A DNA stretch of 64,000 nt from DATJGS01 sp035494735 (lineage in GTDB: Bacteria; Eisenbacteria; RBG-16-71-46): positions 62,001 to 126,000 of the forward strand of contig DATJGS010000041.1 of NCBI GenBank assembly GCA_035494735.1, given 5' to 3'. The position numbers and the translations under genes are program-made. The notes below the pieces were generated by a model, which searched no databases, was not told the origin of the DNA, and was given only the letters and a program-made list of their open reading frames with translations. Of this stretch, positions 51,291-62,619 are shown in pieces; positions within the stretch are counted from its first letter, which is position 1, and each line of letters begins with the position of its first letter.

Positions 51291-51500
51291 ATGATCGTTC
51301 GCATCCTTCGTCCGCAATGCTGCGGTCACGGTCAATGCGCCGAGATCGCGCCCGACGTCTTCGTGCTCGACTCGAAGCGCAAGTCCACGGTGGTCGAGGA
51401 CAACGGCGCGCCGCTCGCGAAAGTGCTGGAGGCCGCCGAGGCGTGTCCCTGCGCGGCGATCGAAGTCGACGACGATTCCGGGGAGTCGCTGTTTCCGTGA
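51291..51500 (+). CDS. Small single-cluster ferredoxin
   Basis: 69 residues. CCGHGQCAEIAPDVFVLD and EACPCAAIEVDDD match the compact ferredoxins with a C-x5-C ... CP arrangement, as used by some P450 and oxidoreductase systems, holding one [3Fe-4S] or [4Fe-4S] cluster. No P450 gene is in the window. The KorAB/FNR operon 2 kb downstream is a possible electron partner. ATG 51291; weak ribosome-binding site. Confidence 0.75.
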   Translation: MIVRILRPQCCGHGQCAEIAPDVFVLDSKRKSTVVEDNGAPLAKVLEAAEACPCAAIEVDDDSGESLFP

Positions 51501-51895
51501 GCGCCGTGCGGCGAGCGCTCCGCGTCCATCCCGAGCGCTTCGCGATCGTGCGCCTGGCGCCCGACGCCCCGCTGCCGGCCTGGCTGTTCCACGCCGAGGC
51601 GCGGTTCTACTCGCTGACCCGCACGCCGGACGAGATGTCGCTGGTGTGCGTCGAGGACGACCTGCCGCCTTCCGTGGAGCGTGCCGAGCGCGGTTGGCGC
51701 CTGCTGCAGCTCGTGGGGCCGATTCCGTTCGAGGAGACGGGCGTGCTCGCGGCGCTCGTCGCTCCGCTCGCGACGGCCGGCGTGTCGGTGTTCGCGCTGG
51801 CGACGTACGACACGGATTTCCTGCTCGTGCCGGAGCGCGATCTCGAGCGCGCGCTCGCCGCGCTCGCGCCCGGCGTCGACGTGCGCGCGGGCTGA
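51497..51895 (+). CDS. ACT-domain protein
   Basis: 132 residues. FAIVRLAPDAPLPAWLFHAEARFYSLTRTPDEMSLVC and ETGVLAALVAPLATAGVSVFALATYDTDFLLVPE are typical of the two-ACT CASTOR-like amino-acid-binding proteins (ACT_3/ACT_7). It probably binds a small ligand. GTG 51497 overlaps the ferredoxin stop (GTGA), so the pair is translationally coupled. Confidence 0.8.
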   Translation: MSAVRRALRVHPERFAIVRLAPDAPLPAWLFHAEARFYSLTRTPDEMSLVCVEDDLPPSVERAERGWRLLQLVGPIPFEETGVLAALVAPLATAGVSVFALATYDTDFLLVPERDLERALAALAPGVDVRAG

Positions 51896-51898
51896 GCC

Positions 51899-53251
51899 TT
51901 AAATCCGCGCCTGGCGCGCGCGCAGTGCGTCCATGCCACCGGCCACGTTGCGCACGCGCGCGAATCCGGCGCGTTCGAGCACGCTCGAAGCGATGCTGCT
52001 GCGATAGCCGCTCGCGCAGATGACACGCCACTCGGCCGCGCGGTCCAGCTCGCCCGCGCGCTCCTGCAGCTGGGACAGGGGAATGTGCACCGCGCCTTCG
52101 AGGTGCCCGGCCACCCACTCCGCGTGACGGCGAACGTCGAGCACGCGCGCTCCCCGGGTTCCGGACTCGGCCGGGGCGTCGTCGATGCGCGCCACGTCGA
52201 AGCCCGCCGCGCGCCACGCGTCGCAGCCGCCGTCGAGCAGGCCGACGACGTTCTCGTAGCCGACGCGCGCGAGGCGCATGACCGCCTCTTCCTCGCGCTC
52301 GAGGGGCGCGAGCAGAACGAGCGGCTGATCCGGACCGACCAAGGTGCCGACCCACGACGCGAACTGGCCGTCGAGCGCGACGTGCAGCGCGCCCCGGGGA
52401 TGCGCCGCCGCGAATTCGCCGGAGGGCCGGACGTCGAGCAGCACGGCGCCGGCGGCGACGCGCGCCGCGCACGTCGCGGCGTCGAGCCGGGGCGGCAGCG
52501 GCCGGTTGCCGGCCGGCGCGGGGCCCGCGCGGTTCAGGTCGCGCGAGTGCAGGAAGTAGACCGGGGTCTCGGGCACGTCGCGCGTGACTTCGGCGATGAA
52601 CTGCTCGCGTGGCATCGGCGTGAGCGCGACGTTCATCTGCCGCTCCTGTCCGATCGTGCTCCAGGTCTCCTTGCGCATGCTGCGCCCGCACAGCGATCCC
52701 GCGCCATGCGCCGGATACACGCGCGTGTCGTCCGGCAGTTTCAGCAGTTTGCCGTGCACGCTGTCATAGAGCAGGCCGGCCAGCTCGACGGCCGGAAGGC
52801 GCGACGACAGGATGTCGACGCGTCCCACGTCGCCGACGAACAGCGTGTCGCCCGTCAGCACGGCCCACGGCTTCGCGTCGGCGGCGTGCTCGAACACCAG
52901 GAACGACAAGCTCTCGGGCGTGTGCCCGGGCGTCTCGAGCGCGACCAGCTTCACGTCGCCCACGCGGATCTCGTCCCCGTCCTCGAGCGCGCGGTGCGGG
53001 AACGACGCGTCCGCCCTGGCGCCGATGCCGATCGTGGCGCCGGTGCGCTGCGCCAGGTCCAGATGACCGGACACGAAGTCGGCGTGGAGGTGCGTCTCGA
53101 GGACCGAAGTAATGCGCGCGTCATGGGCCGCGGCTTCCTCGAGATAGCCCTCGATGTCACGCGACGGATCCACGACCACGGCCTCGCCGCCGTCGGCGAT
53201 CAGATACGACGCGTGCGCCAGACAGCCGACGTAGAACTGACGAAATTGCAT
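51899..53251 (-). CDS. Persulfide-dioxygenase-like MBL hydrolase fused to two rhodanese domains
   Basis: 450 residues. Residues 1-245 are a metallo-beta-lactamase fold of the ETHE1/persulfide dioxygenase type (ETHLHADFVSGHLDLAQ, ETPGHTPESLSFLVF, LTGDTLFVGDVGRVDI, VYPAHGAGSLCG). Two rhodanese domains follow. In the first the catalytic Cys loop reads LLAPLEREEEA without Cys, so it is probably structural; the second has VICASGYRSS with the Cys. It should handle glutathione or other persulfides and sulfur transfer. ATG 53251 follows GGGAGA. Last gene of the FNR-KorA-KorB operon, 23 bp after korB. Confidence 0.88.
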   Translation of the reverse strand: MQFRQFYVGCLAHASYLIADGGEAVVVDPSRDIEGYLEEAAAHDARITSVLETHLHADFVSGHLDLAQRTGATIGIGARADASFPHRALEDGDEIRVGDVKLVALETPGHTPESLSFLVFEHAADAKPWAVLTGDTLFVGDVGRVDILSSRLPAVELAGLLYDSVHGKLLKLPDDTRVYPAHGAGSLCGRSMRKETWSTIGQERQMNVALTPMPREQFIAEVTRDVPETPVYFLHSRDLNRAGPAPAGNRPLPPRLDAATCAARVAAGAVLLDVRPSGEFAAAHPRGALHVALDGQFASWVGTLVGPDQPLVLLAPLEREEEAVMRLARVGYENVVGLLDGGCDAWRAAGFDVARIDDAPAESGTRGARVLDVRRHAEWVAGHLEGAVHIPLSQLQERAGELDRAAEWRVICASGYRSSIASSVLERAGFARVRNVAGGMDALRARQARI

Positions 53252-53274
53252 GCGGTCTCCCGAGAGGGTCCGGA

Positions 53275-54336
53275 TCAACCGCCGCCGGCGGGGGCGCCGA
53301 GGCCCTTGCCCGTGCGCAGCTGATCCATGATCGCGTCCAGCGTGGCCTTCGGCGGCCGAACGCGATCGAGCGGCAGACGCGCCAGCGGCGCGTCGTCGAG
53401 CCTCAGCTCGTCGGTGAACGACGGCTGGCGTTCGTTCACGTACAGGAGACCGGTGACGAGCTTGCGTTCGGCGCGGGCCGAGGCGAGCGCGGCGGCGGCC
53501 GCTTCACGGCTCGTCGGATCGTAGTCGTCGCCCAGCTTCTTCAGCACGATATGCGAGCCGTCCGGCATCTCGACTTCGCGCGTCGTGCCCGGCGCGTAGT
53601 CGACGTGGATGTCCTCGTAGTACGGGACGAAGTCGATCTCGTGGAGCGGCGCGTCGTGCTGCTTGACCGCGGCGTAGGACTTCGTCGAACCCTCGTGGTC
53701 GGCGAACGTGACGCACGGACTGATGACGTCGAGCACGGCGGTGCCGGGGTGCGCGAACGCGGCCTTGAGCAGCGGGCGCAGTTGCTTCTGGTCGCCCGAG
53801 AACGAGCGCGCCACGAAGCCGCAGCCCAGCTCGATGGCGATCGCGCAACAGTCGATCGGCATCAGGTCGTTCACGGCGCCGCCCTTCGTCGTGCTGCCGA
53901 CGTCGGCGGTCGCGCTGAACTGGCCCTTCGTCAGCCCATAGACGCCGTTGTTCTCGATGATGTACACGACCGGCACGTTGCGCCGCACCAGGTGACAGAA
54001 CTGGCCGAGGCCGATGCTCGCCGTGTCGCCGTCGCCGGAGACGCCGATCAGCAGCAGATCGCGGTTCGCCAGGTGCGCGCCGGTGGCGATGCTCGGCATG
54101 CGCCCGTGGACGGCGTTGAAACCGTGCGATCGCCCGAGGAAGTACGCGGGCGTCTTGCTCGAGCAACCGATGCCGGACAGCTTCGCGACACGATGCGGTT
54201 CGAGGCCGGCCTCGAACGCGGCCTGGATGATGCCGCCGGTGATCGCGTTGTGCCCGCAGCCCGGGCACAGCGTGGTCTTGCTGCCGTCATAGTCCGCGCG
54301 CGTCAGGCCGGCGCGGTTCAGGGCTTCCGGGCTCAT
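53275..54336 (-). CDS. korB: 2-oxoacid:ferredoxin oxidoreductase beta subunit
   Basis: TPP-binding subunit, 353 aa. TLCPGCGHNAITGGI, LSGIGCSSKTPAYF, the TPP motif VSGDGDTASIGLGQF ... IIENNGVYGLTKGQFS, and CVTFADHEGSTKSY fit the two-subunit 2-oxoglutarate-type enzymes. It lacks a ferredoxin-like cluster domain of its own. It overlaps korA by 4 bp. Confidence 0.9.
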   Translation of the reverse strand: MSPEALNRAGLTRADYDGSKTTLCPGCGHNAITGGIIQAAFEAGLEPHRVAKLSGIGCSSKTPAYFLGRSHGFNAVHGRMPSIATGAHLANRDLLLIGVSGDGDTASIGLGQFCHLVRRNVPVVYIIENNGVYGLTKGQFSATADVGSTTKGGAVNDLMPIDCCAIAIELGCGFVARSFSGDQKQLRPLLKAAFAHPGTAVLDVISPCVTFADHEGSTKSYAAVKQHDAPLHEIDFVPYYEDIHVDYAPGTTREVEMPDGSHIVLKKLGDDYDPTSREAAAAALASARAERKLVTGLLYVNERQPSFTDELRLDDAPLARLPLDRVRPPKATLDAIMDQLRTGKGLGAPAGGG

Positions 54337-56159
54337 CGGGTGACTCCTTCCGCGGCCGCGCGCGGCGCGCGTGCCGCGCGTGCGTCGGCCAGCACCGCAT
54401 CGCTCACGAAACGCGCGTCGATCGGCATCCCGGTGTCGTGGCGCACCGAGCGGATGCGCGCCGCCAGCGCCGGGCGTTCGAGGCGCAGCAGGTCCGCGAC
54501 CTGACCGTCGCGATTCTGCTCGACGACGACGATCGTGGAATAGCGCTCGAGGTAGCTCGCGACCGCGGGCGCGAACGGCAGCGCCTTCAACAGCAGATAC
54601 CCGGTGCGGACGCCGGCCGCGCGCAGCTGGTCGCGCGCTTCGATCATGGCCCAGTGCGTCGAACCGTACGCGACGAGTCCGATCTCGGCCTCCGCGTCGT
54701 CCTCGATCACCGGCGCGGGCACCAGCGTGCGCGCGGTGTCGAGCTTGCGGGCCAGGCGCGCCATGTTGCGCGCGTACACGTCCGGGCTCTCCGTGTAGCG
54801 CGCCGCCTCGTCGTGTCCCGAGCCGCGCGTGAAGTACGTGCCCTTCGGATCCTTCGTGCCCGGCACGGTGCGATATGGGATGCCGTCGCCGTCCACGTCG
54901 CGATAGCGCTCGAACTTCGGCAGCTTCGCGAGGTCGTCGTCGGTCAGCACCTTGCCGCGATCCCAGCCCTTCTCCGGGTACGGGAACGGATCGCTCATCC
55001 ACATGTTCATGCCGAGGTCGAGATCGGAGAGCACGAAGACCGGCGTCTGCAGGCGCTCGGCGAGATCGAACGCGCGCATGCCGAACTCGTAGCAGTCGCG
55101 CACCGAGCTGGGCAGCAGCACCGGATGGCGCGTGTCGCCGTGCGACAGCTGGTGCACGAACCCGACGTCGGCCTGCGACGTGCGCGTGGGGAGCCCGGTG
55201 CTCGGCCCGATGCGCTGGATGTCCCAGATCACGGCGGGGATCTCCGCGTAGTAGCCGTAGCCCGCGAACTCGGCCATCAGCGAGATGCCCGGACCCGACG
55301 TGCTGGTCATGGCGCGCGCGCCCGCCCAGCCCGCGCCGAGCACCATGCCGATCGCCGCGATCTCGTCCTCGGCCTGGACGACGGCGAACGTGGCGCGGCC
55401 GGTCGCGGGATCGCGGCGGTGGCGCTCCAGGTAGCCGATCAGCGACTCGACGAGGCTGGACGACGGCGTGATCGGATACCACGTCACGACCGTGACGCCG
55501 CCGAACAGCGCGCCGAGCGCGCCCGCCGTATTGCCCTCGATCAGGATCTTGCCCGCCGTCTCGTTCATGCGTTCGAGCTGGAACGGATCGCGCTTCGGCA
55601 GCTGCGTGCGCGCGAACTCCCAGCCGGCGCGCACCGCGGCGTGATTGAGCGCGAGCGCCTTGGGCTTCCGCCCGAGCTGCGCGTCGAGCGCGCGTTCGAT
55701 CTCGGCCTCGGCGATGCCGAGCTTCTCGGCGAGCACGCCGACGTAGATCATGTTCACGACGAGCCGGCGCAGGCGCACGTCGGTCGTGATCGGCTCCATG
55801 AGTTTGGGCATGGGCACGCGATACACGATTCGGTCGTCCGGAATGGCCGGCGCCGCGATTTGCTCGTTCAGCACGATGACGCTGCCGGGCGGCATCGCGG
55901 CGATGTCTTCGGCGGCGGTCTCGGGATTCATGACGACCAGGATTTCGTTGTCGCGGCGCCGCGCCAGGTAGCCGTCGCGGCTGACGCGGATCGTGAACCA
56001 GGTCGGCAGCCCCGCGATGTTCGACGGGAACAGGTTCTTGCCGCTGACGGGGATGCCCATCTGGAAGATGGCGCGCAACAGCACGCTGTTCGCGGTCTGA
56101 CTGCCCGAGCCGTTGACGGTCGCGACGTGGATGCTGAAATCGTTGAGATGCGGATTCAC
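54333..56159 (-). CDS. korA: 2-oxoacid:ferredoxin oxidoreductase, fused gamma-alpha subunit
   Basis: 608 residues. Residues 1-185 are the gamma domain (ATVNGSGSQTANSVLLRAI, FPSNIAGLPTWFTIRVS), and residues 190-608 the alpha part, with GNTAGALGALFGG, TWYPITPSSSLVES, AEDEIAAIGMVLGAGWAGARAMTSTSGPG and EIPAVIWDIQRIGPSTGLPT. With KorB it would oxidise a 2-oxoacid (2-oxoglutarate most likely by subunit layout) to acyl-CoA, reducing ferredoxin. The start is GTG 56159, the best in frame; the ribosome-binding site is poor and GGGCCC-rich dyads lie just upstream. Confidence 0.88.
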   Translation of the reverse strand: MNPHLNDFSIHVATVNGSGSQTANSVLLRAIFQMGIPVSGKNLFPSNIAGLPTWFTIRVSRDGYLARRRDNEILVVMNPETAAEDIAAMPPGSVIVLNEQIAAPAIPDDRIVYRVPMPKLMEPITTDVRLRRLVVNMIYVGVLAEKLGIAEAEIERALDAQLGRKPKALALNHAAVRAGWEFARTQLPKRDPFQLERMNETAGKILIEGNTAGALGALFGGVTVVTWYPITPSSSLVESLIGYLERHRRDPATGRATFAVVQAEDEIAAIGMVLGAGWAGARAMTSTSGPGISLMAEFAGYGYYAEIPAVIWDIQRIGPSTGLPTRTSQADVGFVHQLSHGDTRHPVLLPSSVRDCYEFGMRAFDLAERLQTPVFVLSDLDLGMNMWMSDPFPYPEKGWDRGKVLTDDDLAKLPKFERYRDVDGDGIPYRTVPGTKDPKGTYFTRGSGHDEAARYTESPDVYARNMARLARKLDTARTLVPAPVIEDDAEAEIGLVAYGSTHWAMIEARDQLRAAGVRTGYLLLKALPFAPAVASYLERYSTIVVVEQNRDGQVADLLRLERPALAARIRSVRHDTGMPIDARFVSDAVLADARAARAPRAAAEGVTR

Positions 56160-56206
56160 GGGAATGCGCTCGGGCCCGTTTCGTGGGGCCCGCTCCTTCT
56201 CGAAGC

Positions 56207-57187
56207 TCAGGTGTACAGCTCGCCCATGGTCAGCCGCGGCGGTTTGCGCACATGGACGTACGCGGTGTTCGCCGCGACGCAGCCTTCGGACGACGCCGTC
56301 AGCAACAGCTTGTACTTGCCTTCGTACGTCACGATGTCGCCGCACGCGAAGATGCCGGCCACCGACGTGCGCATCTCGCCATCGACCTTGATCTGACTGC
56401 CCTCGACCTCGATGCCCCATTGCTTCACCGCGTCGAGGTTCACCGCGGCGCCGATGTTCACGACCAGATAATCGCACGGCAGTCGAGTGGGCTGCGGCTC
56501 GCCCTTGGTTTGGGCGAGCACGGCGCGCAGCCGTCCGTCCTCGATCTCCAGGCCCTTGACGCGTGTGTTGAAGCGGCGCGCCACGCCCAGTTCGTCGACC
56601 TTCTCGATGTTCGTCTCCATCCCCGTGAACCGGTCCAGCACCTGGACCAGGGTCACGCGGGCCCCGGCGGCGTGCGCGCTCTGCGCGGCCTCGAGGCCGG
56701 AGTCGCCGCCGCCCACGATCACGACGTCGTGCCCGGCCGCGCGCGTCGCGTCGGGCATGCGGTACGTCAACTGGTCCTCGCCGAGGAGTTCCTCGCCGGG
56801 CACCTTGAGCTTGCGCGGCTCGAACGCTCCGCCGCCGATGGCCACGATCACGGCCGTCGCGCGCTCGCGCGCTTCGGCGCCGGTGACGACGTTGCGCCCG
56901 ACCAGCTCGAAGCCGTCGTCCACCGGCTTCAGATCGACGACCTTGGTGTGCTCGAGAACTTCGATGTCGAGATGCGTCGCGTGATCGACCAGCTGCTTGG
57001 CCAGCGCGGCGGCGATGATGTTCGCGTACCCGGGCCAGTCGTGCACCGGCTTGTCGCCGTAGAGCGAAACCAGCTGGCCCCCGGCCCGACCGGCGTCGAA
57101 GACGCGGACGCTCATCTTGCGCATCCGGCAGTACATGGCCGCGGTCAGACCCGCCGGGCCACCGCCGATGATCGCCACTTCGAACAA
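56207..57187 (-). CDS. Thioredoxin-reductase-like ferredoxin-NAD(P)+ reductase
   Basis: 326-residue flavoprotein with FAD motif VAIIGGGPAGLTAAMYC, NAD(P) motif VVIVGGGDSGLEAAQSA and ACGDIVTYEGKYKLLLTASSEG near the end. The CxxC of true thioredoxin reductases is absent, which is the hallmark of the YumC/TrxR-like ferredoxin-NADP reductases. The start is TTG 57187 behind GGGAGG. As first gene before korA it likely recycles reduced ferredoxin to NADPH, or the reverse. Confidence 0.85.
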   Translation of the reverse strand: MFEVAIIGGGPAGLTAAMYCRMRKMSVRVFDAGRAGGQLVSLYGDKPVHDWPGYANIIAAALAKQLVDHATHLDIEVLEHTKVVDLKPVDDGFELVGRNVVTGAEARERATAVIVAIGGGAFEPRKLKVPGEELLGEDQLTYRMPDATRAAGHDVVIVGGGDSGLEAAQSAHAAGARVTLVQVLDRFTGMETNIEKVDELGVARRFNTRVKGLEIEDGRLRAVLAQTKGEPQPTRLPCDYLVVNIGAAVNLDAVKQWGIEVEGSQIKVDGEMRTSVAGIFACGDIVTYEGKYKLLLTASSEGCVAANTAYVHVRKPPRLTMGELYT

Positions 57188-57353
57188 CCCGCCTCCCAGT
57201 GAAGGTCGGCGCCCCGTCAGCGGCTGCTGGCCGCGTGATCCAAAGCGCGGGCCGTCGCGCGGAGCCGGCCTTCTTGGGGGGGCAGACGAGGGACGGAGCC
57301 CGACGGGAAAGAGAGGCGACGGTAAGGGTCGCCGCCGCCGGGGGTCAAGCCGG

Positions 57354-57372
57354 CGTGCGGTTTCGCCGCACG
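57354..57372. other. Hairpin between divergent genes
   Basis: CGTGCGG (57354-57360) and CCGCACG (57366-57372) form a perfect 7-bp stem with loop TTTCG, in the 262-bp spacer between the FNR and hybrid-kinase genes. I see no clear promoter there. Confidence 0.3.
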
Positions 57373-57449
57373 GGGCCGGCGGCGGCACAAATGCGCGAAA
57401 TCCCGAGCTTCCCGCCTCAAGCCGCCGGGGTCTTCACCGAAACTTGGGA

Positions 57450-60284
<2,835 letters not shown>

Positions 60285-60294
60285 CGTCGCACGC

Positions 60295-60323
60295 TTGACG
60301 CGTCCGGGGGCGCTGTCTAGCGT
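60295..60323 (+). promoter_or_regulatory. Promoter of NTase-TPM-LemA operon, probably leaderless
   Basis: TTGACG (60295-60300), 17 bp, TAGCGT (60318-60323), then 7 bp to ATG 60331. There is no ribosome-binding site in the gap. Confidence 0.55.
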
Positions 60324-60330
60324 CCCCGCC

Positions 60331-61086
60331 ATGTCCACCCTCGACGAACGACGCATCGAGCCCCCGGCGGCCGTACTCGATTCGATCCGAGGATGGCTCG
60401 CCCCCGTGCAGACGGCTCTCGGCCCCGACTTCGTCGCCGCGTACCTGACGGGGAGCGTGCTCTCGGACTCGTTCGACGCGCGCCACTCCCACGCGAACGT
60501 GCTGGTCGTCGCGCGCCAGCTCGACATGGACACGCTGGACGCGGTGGCGACGGCCGCGGCCGTGCACGTCAAGAGCCCGCGCATCGACCCGCTGTTCGTG
60601 ACGCGCGCGCAGATCGCGCATTCGCTCGACGTGTTCCCGATCGAGTGGCTCGACGTCCAGGAGCGCCATCTGCGACTCGCGGGCGAAGACGTCGTCAGCG
60701 CGCTCGCCATCCCGCACGAGGCGCTGCGTATGCAGTGCGAGCGCGAACTGCGCGGCAAGCACCTGCGCCTGCGCCAGGCATACGTGCTCGCGCACGGCTC
60801 GCCGTCCGACCTCGAAGCCGCGCTGCGCGCGGGCGCGAGCGGATTCGCCACGCTGTTCCGCACGCTGCTGCGGCTGCGCGGCGAGTCGCCCCCGGCCGAA
60901 GCCGCGAAGGTGATCGAGCGGGTCGCCGACGCGTTCGCGCTCGACGCTACCGCGCTGCTCGGGCCCCACGTGCTGCGCTACACGCACCGCCGCGTCGCGC
61001 GCGGCGAGATCCTCGGCCTGTACCGGAAGTTCCTCGTCGAACTGGACCGCCTGATCGCGGCCATCGACGAGATGCGCGTCCCATGA
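60331..61086 (+). CDS. Nucleotidyltransferase-like protein lacking catalytic aspartates
   Basis: 251 residues, not confidently assigned. VAAYLTGSVLSDSFDARHSHANVLVV looks like the GS...DxD strand of the minimal nucleotidyltransferase fold, but the DxD position reads HAN, so catalysis is unlikely. The rest is mostly helical (CERELRGKHLRLRQAYVLAHG, ATLFRTLLRLRGESPPAEA). Its stop overlaps the start of the TPM gene (ATGA), which ties its role to the TPM/LemA pair. Confidence 0.55.
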   Translation: MSTLDERRIEPPAAVLDSIRGWLAPVQTALGPDFVAAYLTGSVLSDSFDARHSHANVLVVARQLDMDTLDAVATAAAVHVKSPRIDPLFVTRAQIAHSLDVFPIEWLDVQERHLRLAGEDVVSALAIPHEALRMQCERELRGKHLRLRQAYVLAHGSPSDLEAALRAGASGFATLFRTLLRLRGESPPAEAAKVIERVADAFALDATALLGPHVLRYTHRRVARGEILGLYRKFLVELDRLIAAIDEMRVP

Positions 61087-61919
61087 CCCGCGGGCGCGCG
61101 CCCGCGCGCCGGCGATTCGCGCTCGCCTGTCTGCTCGCGCTCGTCTGGGCGCCTGTCGTGGCGCCGCACGCGCGCGCGGCGGACGCGCCCGCGGCCGACA
61201 CGCCCACCGAGGTCCAGCTCCCCGACGCTGTCGGCTTCGTGAACGATCGCGCGTCCGTCATGGACGAGGAGTCACGCGCCAAGCTCGAGGCGTTCCTCGA
61301 CCAGGTGAAGCAGAAAACCGGCGCGGAATTCGCGGTGCTGACGATGCCGACCACGGCGCCGCTCGATCCGGCCACGTACAAGGTGCGCGTGTTCGAGCGT
61401 TGGAAGCTCGGCGCGAAGGGTCAGGACAACGGGCTGCTGCTGCTGGTCGCGGTCCAGGAACGCAAGGTGCAGTTCGAGACCGGCTACGGCCTCGAGGGCG
61501 TGCTCCCGGATGGACTCGAGGCGCGCATCGTGCGCGAGATCATGGTGCCGGCGCTGCGCCGCGGCGACTACGCGACCGCGATCACCCAGGCCGTGCTGGC
61601 GGCCTCGGCGCGCATCGCCGCGGACAAGGGCGTCACGCTCGAGTGGAACGGCAGCGAGCTGCGCTACGGCGGCCGCTCCGGTCGCGCGCCACCGCCGCTG
61701 ATCATCGCGATCGTGGTGTTCTTCATCGTGATGTCGATCATGCGCCGGATGGGTGGCGGCGGTTTCGGGCGGCGCGGCGGATGGATGATGGGCCCCGGTG
61801 GCTGGGGCGGAGGTTTCGGAGGCGGGTTCGGAGGTTTCGGAGGCGGTGGGGGCGGCGGGTCGTTCGGCGGGTTCGGCGGCGGCTCGAGCGGGGGCGGCGG
61901 CGGTGGCGGTGGCTGGTAA
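61083..61919 (+). CDS. TPM-domain membrane protein (YgcG-like)
   Basis: 278 residues: a signal peptide (about 12-34), a TPM (TLP18.3/Psb32/MOLO-1) domain (about 45-175: VGFVNDRASVMDEESRAKLEAFL, GAEFAVLTMPTTAPLDP, VQFETGYGLEGVLPDGLEARI), one membrane helix (LIIAIVVFFIVMSI) and a Gly-rich tail with repeated GGGFGG units ending in GGW. TPM proteins with such tails commonly pair with LemA; the function is envelope-related but unknown. Confidence 0.85.
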   Translation: MTRGRAPARRRFALACLLALVWAPVVAPHARAADAPAADTPTEVQLPDAVGFVNDRASVMDEESRAKLEAFLDQVKQKTGAEFAVLTMPTTAPLDPATYKVRVFERWKLGAKGQDNGLLLLVAVQERKVQFETGYGLEGVLPDGLEARIVREIMVPALRRGDYATAITQAVLAASARIAADKGVTLEWNGSELRYGGRSGRAPPPLIIAIVVFFIVMSIMRRMGGGGFGRRGGWMMGPGGWGGGFGGGFGGFGGGGGGGSFGGFGGGSSGGGGGGGGW

Positions 61920-61964
61920 CTTGAAAACGCGGCGCCTGGCAGCGCGCCTCGAAAGGAGATCGGG

Positions 61965-62543
61965 ATGAAGAAGGGCTGGATCGCGATCGTGGTGATCGCC
62001 GTGTTGTTGCTCGCCGTCGGCGGATGTCTCGTCGGCAACTACAACCGTCTGGTGACGGGCAACGAGAACGTGAAGCAGTTGTGGGCGCAGGTCGACAATC
62101 AGCTGCAGCGCCGCAACGACCTGATCGGCAACCTGGTCGAGACCGTGAAGGGCACGTCGATCCAGGAGCAGACCGTGTTCGGGGCGATCGCCGACGCGCG
62201 CGCGCGCATGGCCGGCGCGCACACGCCGGAGCAGGGCATCGCGGCCGGACAGGCGATGGACGGCGCGCTCGGGCGACTGTTCGTCGTCGTCGAGAACTAC
62301 CCTCAGCTCAAGAGCAACGAAGCGTACGTCCAGCTCATGGACGAACTGGCGGGCACGGAGAATCGCCTGGCTACGGAGCGCATGCGCTACAACCAGGCGG
62401 TGCAGGGCTTCAACGTGATGGTCAAGCGCTTCCCCACGAACCTGTACGCGGCGGCGTTCAACTTCAAGGAAGCGCCGTATTACCAGGTTCCGGAGAGCGC
62501 GCGGGCCGTGCCCAAGGTGGACTTCAGCGGGCTGAAGAAGTAG
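61965..62543 (+). CDS. lemA: LemA-family membrane protein
   Basis: 192 residues. An N-terminal membrane anchor (WIAIVVIAVLLLAVGGC) is followed by the LemA helical domain: YNRLVTGNENVKQLWAQVDNQLQRRNDLIGNLVETVKG is diagnostic, then ENRLATERMRYNQAVQGFN and the C-terminal PRVDFSGLKK-like segment. AAAGGAGA lies 7 bp before ATG 61965. Forms an operon with the TPM gene. Confidence 0.93.
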   Translation: MKKGWIAIVVIAVLLLAVGGCLVGNYNRLVTGNENVKQLWAQVDNQLQRRNDLIGNLVETVKGTSIQEQTVFGAIADARARMAGAHTPEQGIAAGQAMDGALGRLFVVVENYPQLKSNEAYVQLMDELAGTENRLATERMRYNQAVQGFNVMVKRFPTNLYAAAFNFKEAPYYQVPESARAVPKVDFSGLKK

Positions 62544-62619
62544 CGAAGCCGCATCGCGACCGGCGCGGGGGCGTCGTCCGCATCGAGGAGGGCGCTCCCG
62601 CCGTCGCGTTTCTCCCCAG

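Noticed and set aside
51291..51500. Cysteine-poor ferredoxin read as a second selenoprotein or a frameshifted 2[4Fe-4S] ferredoxin
   Set aside because: The compact C-x5-C ... CP pattern is a known single-cluster type and no in-frame TGA is present.
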